A stretch of DNA of 64,000 nucleotides, from the NCBI GenBank assembly GCA_006226375.1, contig SBHC01000003.1, positions 62,001 to 126,000 of the forward strand. Direction: 5' to 3'. The translations under genes were made by a program, and so were the position numbers. This stretch comes from Deltaproteobacteria bacterium. GTDB lineage: Bacteria; Myxococcota_C; UBA6777. Every line of letters starts with the position of its first letter. The stretch's first letter is position 1. Below the pieces are notes generated by a model, which was not told the origin of the DNA, ran no database searches, and saw only the letters and a program-made list of their open reading frames with translations. Below, one piece after another: positions 52,772 to 61,200 of this stretch.

Positions 52772-54148
52772 CTACGCGTTCCGTTCATCCGCTAGTTCTT
52801 GGGCTACGGTCCATACATCGCCCGCACCGAGAGTAATCACCAAATCGTTGCCATCCAACGTCTCGCGAAGTTGAGCCATCAACTCATCACGACTGCCTAC
52901 ATAACGAACATCGTTGTGTCCATGTTCGATAATCGTTTGGGCCAGACTCTCTGAATCGATGCCTTCGATGGGCTGCTCTCCTGCCGCATAAACATCTACG
53001 ACAAACAAGGTGTCCGCCTGATAGAAGGAGGTGACAAACTCTTGGTACAGGTCACGCACGCGGCTGTAGCGGTGCGGTTGAAAAACCCCAATCACTCGCT
53101 TGTTACGGAACGCGGAGCGAGCACCAGCCAGGGTGGCTTTGATCTCGGTGGGGTGGTGTGCGTAGTCGTCCACCACCATCAACTCATCGCTGCGATGCCA
53201 GAACTGGAAGCGACGCTGAACACCGTCAAAGTTCTTCAGAGCTTCCTTGACCACGTCGGGAGAAACTTCCAGCTCAAAGGCAACAGCGCAGGCAGCCAGA
53301 CAGTTGAGAACGTTATGCTGACCGAGCATGTGAAAGGAAAAACGACCCAACGAGTTGCCGTACGCGATCAGCTCAAAGGAGGTAACGCCAGCGCCGTACT
53401 CGATGGCGTTGGCCTGAAGGTCAGCCTGGGTGCTCAGACCGTAGGTGACGTAACGTTTTTCCAGCTTGGGGATCATGGCCTGAACTTCTTCGTGGTCCAG
53501 ACAGATGATGTTCAACCCGTAGAAAGGAACTTTGTTGAGGAAGTTGAGGTAAGCGTTGCGGACATTGTCCATGTCACCAAAGAAATCGAGGTGTTCGGGA
53601 TCAATGTTGGTGACCACAGCGATGGTCGGCGACAGCTTAAGAAAGGAGCCATCGCTTTCGTCGGCTTCGGCCACAAGAAACTCACCCTGCCCCAGCTTGG
53701 CGTTACGGCCAGTGGCGTTGAGGCGTCCTCCGATCACAACCGTTGGATCAATGCCAGCGTGTTCCAGAATCGCGGCCACCAGCGAGGTGGTTGTGGTTTT
53801 GCCGTGGGTTCCGGCCATGGCGATGCCGTACTTCAAACGCATCAACTCGGCCAGCATCTCCGCCCGGCGAATGACGGGAATTTTGCGACGTCGAGCAGCT
53901 TCCACTTCCGGGTTGCCGCCACGCACAGCCGACGAGATCACCACCACATCGGTTTGTGCGAGGTTGCCCTCATCGTGACCGATATGGACGGAAGCACCCA
54001 GGTCACGAAGATGACGTGTGTTCGCTGAGTCCTTCAGGTCAGAGCCCGAGACTTCGTATCCAAGGTTGAGCAACACCTCGGCGATACCGCTCATCCCGAT
54101 ACCACCGATGCCGACAAAGTGAACGTGCTGGATTCGTTTCCGATACAT
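52772..54148 (-). CDS. murC: UDP-N-acetylmuramate--L-alanine ligase MurC
   Basis: A 458-residue cytosolic ligase adding L-Ala to UDP-MurNAc. Start at 54148 (MYRKRIQHVHFVGIGG) is preferred: AGGA lies 5 bp upstream and this matches the family N-terminus. A frame extension to 54325 would add 59 unrelated residues. Motifs: 'VGIGGIGMSGIAEVL' (nucleotide-sugar site), 'GTHGKTTTTSLV' (ATP), 'EADESDGSFLKL' and 'DDYAHHPTEI'. Unusually it sits apart from other mur/fts genes and is paired with an RNase Z-like gene. Divergent from the TPR-like gene at 54354. Confidence 0.97.
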   Translation of the reverse strand: MYRKRIQHVHFVGIGGIGMSGIAEVLLNLGYEVSGSDLKDSANTRHLRDLGASVHIGHDEGNLAQTDVVVISSAVRGGNPEVEAARRRKIPVIRRAEMLAELMRLKYGIAMAGTHGKTTTTSLVAAILEHAGIDPTVVIGGRLNATGRNAKLGQGEFLVAEADESDGSFLKLSPTIAVVTNIDPEHLDFFGDMDNVRNAYLNFLNKVPFYGLNIICLDHEEVQAMIPKLEKRYVTYGLSTQADLQANAIEYGAGVTSFELIAYGNSLGRFSFHMLGQHNVLNCLAACAVAFELEVSPDVVKEALKNFDGVQRRFQFWHRSDELMVVDDYAHHPTEIKATLAGARSAFRNKRVIGVFQPHRYSRVRDLYQEFVTSFYQADTLFVVDVYAAGEQPIEGIDSESLAQTIIEHGHNDVRYVGSRDELMAQLRETLDGNDLVITLGAGDVWTVAQELADERNA

Positions 54149-54353
54149 CGCATCCTCGCGTTTGACAAATTCAAAAGACCGGCCACTATACCCCGAATGG
54201 CTGGCTCTGTACAATCCTCTTTCGGAGTATATCGCCAGTCCGCTACAGGGTCTACCTCTCTGACCTGGATCGGTCGAGAATATCCGCGCTTGTAACCTCC
54301 CTATACGCTTGACGTTATGGCACAACTTTTCACCAAAAGGAACACAACAGTTT

Positions 54354-56390
54354 ATGGCATCCGCGAAGTCGCAGACTCAACGCAATCTCATGTACGGCGC
54401 AGTCACTCTCCTGGCCACAGGGCTTCTGGTCGTGTTCGTCCTTCATCCAGGCTACCTGCTGCTCACTCTCCCCAAGTTTCAAGCCTCTCCCAAGGCTATC
54501 ATGCCAGCAAAGCCCATGCTTAAGCGTCTTGAAACCTACCATCGCATCCTCTCCGCAGGGCCTGTGTTTCGGCCGTATGTTCGAAAGCGCGCTGCCACTT
54601 TGCTCAGCCAACACATTCACCCCACGCGAATCGAGCGTTCGTTCCGTAGACTGTTGATGGGCAAGTCCCTGCAAGACTGGTTCAAACGCATTCGTACATG
54701 GGATACGCTGTTGCGACGCTTGGAGAAGCAGTATCCCAGCCTTCACCTGGATGCGTACCGGGCCTACCTCTACCTCCAGGCAGGGCAGCTCCAACGATTG
54801 CGAAAGTGGGGAGAGGAGCTACCTGAGGAAGCCCCACGCCACCGGCTGACCTTGCTGCGCCGCGTATGGATCGGTCACGCCTGCTTCTTGGGTGGTTGGA
54901 CCAACGAAGCCTTCCGTCATTACAAGTTGGCTCTGCAGGGCTACGAAGCCAACCCATCGTGGGACTCTCGCACACCTTCCAACTGGCGCCTCCCCGCTGA
55001 GTTAACCTCCGTGCTGTACCACCTCAGCCTGATCCAGATGAAGAACAAACAGTACGCAGACGCCTACAAACATTTGCAGCGTATGAAGCAACGTCTGCTT
55101 GTGATTCGACCGAAAGCTCACCGGATGCCGCTGTGGCTCTTGATCCATACCTGGAGCGCCATTGCATGCCAGCGTCGGGGAGAATGGAAGCGAGCACGAC
55201 ATCATCACAAACAGGCTCAACGCTACTCCGACCCAACGCTCAGCTTGTTAACCGAACCATCGCAACCTGTCTCCAACAACGGTGCCTTGCGCAAGGTGAT
55301 TGCAACCCATCGCCCACACAAACACTCTTACCCTGACTCTCCCAATCTGGCTCGTCTGGCTCTAGCGACCTCCCTCTTTCAACAAAAGCAACCCCGTGAG
55401 GCCTATGTTCTGGTCAGCCAAGTCCTTCGAGATCTGCAAAACCGAACATTGTCGCCGACCTTGAGCATGCTGCAACGCAAAGACACCTACAAAGTCCGTT
55501 TCTTGCCGGCCCCACCCTCTCTGTGGAGGGAGCTTGCTCAAGTCATTCAGAGAGCACCCTTTCCACAAACAACCAAGCGCGCAGCCACCTCCCAACCCAC
55601 GTCCAAGCCAAAGGCTCCCACCAAGAAGCCTCTATCAGCGTCGTCACGTCGCGAAGCCAAAGCATGGATCCTTCGCAAGGTCCGCTTTTACCAGGCGCTC
55701 TCGCACCTCAAATTGTTCCAATGGAAGACCGCGGCATCTTTGTTGCAGTCTTTGGTGAAGGAAGCGCCGAAAGAACCCACTCCGTTGTTGTACCTGGGAA
55801 TCCTGGCGCTGCAGAACCAACAAGACCTCCAGGCCTATCGCCTCTTCAAGCGCTACCACCAGGCCAAGTCCGGCAAGATCAGCGCATTGTATCTGGCCTA
55901 CGCTGCCGTTCGGGTCAAAGCACCCGAAGCGTCAAGCTGGTTGAACAAGCTTTCACAGGTCGGCGTGCGTAAAAGCGTGATCGCTCGAATCCAAGCCCTC
56001 TACCAACGCAAACCCATGCCCACCAAGACCCGACAGGTTCAATATTGGTGGCGCGTCCTGGGTGTCCAAGGTCTGCTCACGATTTTTGACCCTCACTTAC
56101 GACGTCGCAGCCACTACTGGCGCGTACGCCCCAACCTACAGTCGCAGACCCTACCCAAAGAGATGCTTCGCTCCTTGTGGGTGAGTCATCATGTGAGCCG
56201 CTTCAGCTTGAACACATGGCTGGGTCGGTATCGCTACCTCGCGGAATTCTTCCCCAAGAAACGCAAAGAATACCTTCGTAGGATGAGGTACATCCGCAGC
56301 TACTACCTTGCGTTTCCAGAGATGTGGTACGCGTTGGACCGCGTGATGTACACCAAACAGTGGGGACTTCTCGCCATGGGGCTCTACTGA
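54354..56390 (+). CDS. TPR-like membrane-anchored protein, unknown function
   Basis: A 678-residue protein starting at 54354 (MASAKSQTQR), with AAAGGAAC 12 bp upstream. One N-terminal transmembrane helix (TLLATGLLVVFVLH) is followed by an all-helical, TPR-like region: 'LDAYRAYLYLQAGQLQRL', 'AFRHYKLALQGYEA', 'YADAYKHLQRMKQRLL', 'LYLGILALQNQQDLQAYRLFKRY'. A Pro/Lys/Ser-rich spacer lies at about 405-440. The length and basic charge suggest protein or nucleic-acid binding. No catalytic domain is present. It is divergent from murC and ends 103 bp before the recA-like gene. Confidence 0.8.
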   Translation: MASAKSQTQRNLMYGAVTLLATGLLVVFVLHPGYLLLTLPKFQASPKAIMPAKPMLKRLETYHRILSAGPVFRPYVRKRAATLLSQHIHPTRIERSFRRLLMGKSLQDWFKRIRTWDTLLRRLEKQYPSLHLDAYRAYLYLQAGQLQRLRKWGEELPEEAPRHRLTLLRRVWIGHACFLGGWTNEAFRHYKLALQGYEANPSWDSRTPSNWRLPAELTSVLYHLSLIQMKNKQYADAYKHLQRMKQRLLVIRPKAHRMPLWLLIHTWSAIACQRRGEWKRARHHHKQAQRYSDPTLSLLTEPSQPVSNNGALRKVIATHRPHKHSYPDSPNLARLALATSLFQQKQPREAYVLVSQVLRDLQNRTLSPTLSMLQRKDTYKVRFLPAPPSLWRELAQVIQRAPFPQTTKRAATSQPTSKPKAPTKKPLSASSRREAKAWILRKVRFYQALSHLKLFQWKTAASLLQSLVKEAPKEPTPLLYLGILALQNQQDLQAYRLFKRYHQAKSGKISALYLAYAAVRVKAPEASSWLNKLSQVGVRKSVIARIQALYQRKPMPTKTRQVQYWWRVLGVQGLLTIFDPHLRRRSHYWRVRPNLQSQTLPKEMLRSLWVSHHVSRFSLNTWLGRYRYLAEFFPKKRKEYLRRMRYIRSYYLAFPEMWYALDRVMYTKQWGLLAMGLY

Positions 56391-56493
56391 GAAAGCCATG
56401 CGACATAGGACCTTTCCCGCATCCCTCGGTTGCATTTGAACCAAAGAGATTCCATGTTGTGGCATCCCAACCCCAACCGCAGAGGAGAATGAC

Positions 56494-57511
56494 ATGGATC
56501 GCGATGCCATGTGGAACCACAGCGTACAGTTTCTACAGAAAAAATACGGCAAAGGAACCCTGGAGACGTTATCCGAAGTAGCGGAGAGAGAGGGAAAAAA
56601 GGGTATCTGCACCTCCACAGGCAGCTTCCAACTGGATCAACACCTTGGAGGCGGTTACCCACGAGGAAAGTTTGTGGAGATTTTTGGACCTCCCGGCGCA
56701 GGCAAAACAACAATGGCGCTGCAAGCGATCGCCGATTGCCAGAGCAAAGGAGGCCGCTGCTTGTACATCGACGCAGAGCGAAAACTCGACAAACGATACG
56801 CAGAAACTCTCGGCGTTGACCCAGAGGCGTTGTTCGTTCACCAACCGGACTACGCTGAGCAAGCCTTGGATGTTCTTGAATCCTCGCTCCGTAGCAGCGC
56901 TGTCGATTTTGTGGTGCTTGATTCTGTGGCCGCGCTCTGTACCAAAGCAGCCATCGAAGCTGAAATGGAAGATTCCTTCTCATCGTCGCTGGCCAAGCTC
57001 ATATCTCAAGCCTTACCGAAGCTGGTAGCGCCTTTGTCCTACAGCCAGGCCACGGTATTGCTCTTGAATCAGATACGCATGAAGGTGGGCGTTATGTTTG
57101 GGAATCCGGAAAAGACGACGGGGGGGGAATGCCATCCGGTTCTTTTCGGCAGTTCGTCTCGACCTTCGCATCGTAGGCACGGTCAAGAAAGATGGTGTTA
57201 TCGCCGGTCGAAAGCTTCGAATCAAGCTCCCCAAGAATGTGGTCAGCGCTTCGATGCAGGAAGTAGAGATCGATCATATCTTTGGGCAAGGGCTGGACAA
57301 AGCAGGAGAGCTCCTCGACCTCGCTGTAGAGAAACAAGTCGTGACCGCGCAAGGCGGATGGTTCCGCAAGAACGGAGCCTGGTACTCCTATGGAGACGAA
57401 CGTATCGGACAGGGTCGCCCCACCGCTCGGGCCTGGCTCTACCAACATCCGGAAATCATGGAGAAGCTCGAACAAACCCTTCGTGAAGACTCGCTCCAAG
57501 AATCCACCTGA
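56494..57511 (+). pseudogene. recA: RecA-family recombinase disrupted by one extra G
   Basis: The start follows a strong AGAGGAG. The first frame reads a clear RecA: Walker A GPPGAGKT (residues 65-72), 'YIDAERKLDKRYAETLGVD', 'VVLDSVAALCTKAAIEAEMEDS', and 'LLNQIRMKVGVMFGNPEKTTGG'. At the G8 run (57120-57127) the frame changes. The RecA sequence resumes in another frame, 57128 on: 'NAIRFFSAVRLDLRIVGTVKKDG' (in part), then 'HIFGQGLDKAGELLDLAVE' and 'WYSYGDERIGQGR', to a stop at 57509-57511. Removing one G gives 338 residues, the normal RecA size. This may be a sequencing error, a phase-variable switch, or a broken paralogue. Sequence is somewhat diverged from canonical RecA. Confidence 0.85.
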
Positions 57512-58225
57512 CTCCACGTCTCTCCAGATCCCAACATCATCTGTGTTTCTTGGGTAGCGTAGTAAGAGCAGAAAACAACCGAATCTGTCGTCCAAAAACC
57601 TGAAGTTGTAGTCAACGTTCACGGGGTGGAGGACGGAGTCGAAGCTGCGGTTGTAGGAGTAGCGGAACTTGTCGTCGATGGAGAAGGTCGGGATGTCCCA
57701 CCTGCCGCGTGTGCACAGTGCACTGAACCTGCGCCACACACCGGCTACCTAGCACCCAACCCACTGACTTTGCAGGAAGTTGGCCGGGAAGCACCGGGTC
57801 GAGTGCCTTGTCGAGAGCGCCTCGTTGGAGAGCATGCTCAGGGGCTGCGCGCTGGAGTCCAGCCCATCTCGTGGGAGGACATCCGCAACAACTTCTGCGC
57901 CGACGACCCCATGGAGGGCCTGGTCCATACCGCCGGCGAGAACGACATCCGGAACGTCTACATCACCGACACCTACATGGTGAAACTCGATGTTCCTCTT
58001 TCACTTGCTCGGGACCTTTCTCCTCCACGTTCGTGTCACAAACGCCTATAACGGAGAAAACCTCTTTTCAGAGATGACTGGCAAAGGCCGAAGCCCACCC
58101 AGTCAGGAAGCCTACAGTAAAAACACAGATCTTGTTGTTTCAAAGAGCAGGTCTTTACCATGCACAAAGTGAAGCCATCACGCAAGCCTCAACGGACACA
58201 ACAAGAGCGAGATCGTTGACTCTTC
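57512..58225. other. Anomalous non-coding region with decayed coding traces
   Basis: 714 bp with no intact gene. 57600-58000 is markedly higher in GC than its surroundings. Short pieces show strong coding-like codon choice but no continuous frame: on the minus strand about 57625-57720 (reads IPTFSIDDKFRYSYNRSFD), and on the plus strand about 57778-57865 (KHRVECLVESASLESML), followed in a shifted frame by about 57868-57990 (WEDIRNNFCADDPMEGLVH). I do not recognise any family. It could be remains of transferred DNA or a chimeric stretch of the assembly. Confidence 0.5.
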
Positions 58226-61200
58226 TCAGGTTTCATTCGAGAGAGGCAGCGCTAACGTAAAAGTAGTGCCCTTCCCTTTCTTGCTTTGGACATCAAGGTT
58301 CCCGCCCATGATTCGTGCAAGTTTCAGGCTGATGGGCAATCCCAAGCCAGTGCCACCGTACTTGTGGTGTGTGCTGGGTGATGCTTGTTGAAACTCCTCA
58401 AAGATCCGTAGCACCTCCTCTTCCGAAATTCCGATGCCTGTGTCTTGAATTGCAAATTTCACGCTCTCGTCTTCTTGCCAGACACGCAATGCAACCTCAC
58501 CGTGATGCGTGAATTTGGCCGCGTTGCTGAGAAGGTTCAGGAGTATCTGTTTGAGCTTCTCAGGATCCGTGAAAAGCACCGGTAACGAAGGAACGATCGT
58601 CATCTGGAACGTAACGTCATCACGTAGCAGCGTCTCGATGGAATGGGCGCAGGACAACACCAGCTCTTCAACAAGAACCTCTTCCGGCAAAAACTGCATA
58701 CGACCGGACTCAATCTTAGCCAGATCCAGAATCCCATTGATCAGACCGAGAAGATGCGTTGAGCTTTCAAGCACCTTATTGAGGTTGCCTTGCTGCTTCT
58801 CGGGTAAAACGTCTTGACCTTTGCGCTGAACAATCCGGGTAAATCCGATGATGGCGTTCAAAGGAGTGCGGAGTTCGTGGCTCATGTTGGCCAAAAACGT
58901 GCTCTTTGCTCGGCTGGCTTGTTCAGCACGTTCACGTGCATCGACCAACTCCACCTGCGTCTCTTTGAGAGTCTCGTGCTGTTCCTCCAATTGTGACAAA
59001 GCCTGACGCAGTTCACTGGTGCGGGCTGTGACTTTGTCTTCCAGTTGGGAGAACAACCTCGCGTTCTCGATCGAGATGGCCGCTTGCGCCAACAACACCC
59101 GCGCAAGAGCCAACCGATCCTTATGAAAGACGCCAGATGTTTGATCGTTTTCCAGATACATAAGAGCGTTCATCTCGCCCTGAAACCTCACAGGCAGCGC
59201 AAGCACAGCAAGCTGTTGTCGCTTTTGGATGTAGGGGTCTGCTTGATACACACTCTGTTGGCAGGCATCGTCCAGAATCAATTCACTTCCCGTGTTCTCA
59301 ACGTAGTGAATGACAGCCTCTGGAACGTCGTTGGAACCTTCGTACGGCTGGGGCGAATCCAGCACCTCAAGCTTCAAGTCTGAGCCGGATTGCCCTTGGG
59401 CTACAATGGCGAGCTTCTCCTCCTGCACAAAGAGCAACACAACCTTGCTGGCGCTGGACATTTCGAGAGCCAGCTTCAACAAGAGCTTTAACAGCCCCTC
59501 CAACTCAATCTCTTGGGAGATCGCCTGGCTGGCCTGAGTCACAGCCTCCACATCAAGGTTGGCAGGTCCTGTTTGGGTTGACGTTTCTCCGGGCCTCAAG
59601 GCTGTCGTCCCATGAATCAAAAAGGGGTAGGCCTCTTCAAGTCGTCGCACTGCAGCTTGCGCTCCCCAGCGTTGGTAAGCATAGCGTGCTTCACTTAAGA
59701 ACACCCGCGCGGTCACTGTGTTGTTTCGCGCGAGGAAGAAGCGGCCGGCGAGTTCATAGGCGATCGCTTCGTCGTTGAGGAAGCGATGCTCACGGGCAGC
59801 TTGGATGGATGCTTCGTAGCTTTGCAAAGCTTCTTCGTTTCGACCTTCAATGCGCGCAAACTCTGCCGCCAGGAGGTGAGCCTTTTGCTGCAAGTTGGCA
59901 GGATTGGTCTTGGCCCATTGGTCCACCTTGGCGCGACAATCGCGGGCCACTTGAAGCTCGTCTTCCTGACCGCTCTTTTCATAGCTCCAGAGCGAAAGCA
60001 GCGCACGCAACGTATAAAACACAGGCAGGTGGAAGGTCGCTGTTCCTCCCGCAGCAACGTAGGTATTCGCCACCTCGTTGCATGCACGGGCGTCGTCGTA
60101 TTGGCCCATCACAAAAGCAACCACCGACTTAATACAGTGAAGCACAAACAAACCTGTAGGATGCTCTTGTTCAAAGAACAACGCCTTCAAAGCAGGTTCA
60201 TCGTACGCCTCACCTGACAACAACAAAACATCCTCAGGATCGTCGGCCAAGTTGCACACAGCCTGATGAATGATCCCGTGCAAAGCCAGCCCCGAGTCTT
60301 GCCCAAGCGCTCGCATCGCCCGAGTGTAACGCGCAAGTTTGGGGCGCACCTGCTCGAAAGGTACCCCGACGTGGAAGTCCAAGATACCGGTCATCATCAT
60401 GGCGAAGCTCATGTACTCAAAGTCGCCGATGTCGAGAGCGTCTTCGCCCAAGACGTCGTACTCTTCAAGGTACGGATGAATGGGCTCTTTCCAATGCCGA
60501 ACAAAGCCAAAAAAGACATGAGCCGACCGGATACGAATCTGACGCGCCTCTGGAAAACGCTTGGCCAGAGTTTGCCCAACACAACCCATGGCGTAGCCCT
60601 CTTCAAGGAAACCGGCATCGCACAACATCAGCCCATACAACGAAAACCCGTACGCACTTGCCGACGAGACGCCCTTGTCCACGGAGAGTTGGACGATCGA
60701 GGTAGACAACAACGCCATCAACAAAGGAGACACCAGATAGGCCGGTGGTGCCAACGCAACCAGGATCTCCATCGCTGTCTGGTATTCAGGGTCTTCCATC
60801 GCTGGCCCCGTCACCAAGGCCTGTATGTCGGTCGCTTCCAGCAACGCACCGCAGCGTTGCATCGACTCTCCGACGACGTCCATCCCAGGACTCTCAGGCA
60901 GCGAGATACCAAGCAACTCCAACGCTTCAAGTCCCACCCGAATCGCTTCCATCGCCTGATGTTGCGCCAACAACGCAGCCATCCGAACCTTAAGAGCCTC
61001 CACCTTGGACAAGACCGACGAGGTCTCTATCAGCACCTTCTCTACGAACAACTCGGTGGATTCGTATTCTTGCGAAAGATAAGAAGCCGTCGCAAGTTCA
61101 ACATACAAACGACAGCCTAGCTCGTTGTTGGATGCAAAAATGGAGTCACCCAGTAGCTCTGCGGCTTTCTTCAACAACGACAGCGCAACTTCATAAGCAG

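Noticed and set aside
54149-54325. Longer N-terminus for MurC
   Set aside because: The extra 59 residues have no match to MurC, and the accepted start has a ribosome site and the family N-terminus.
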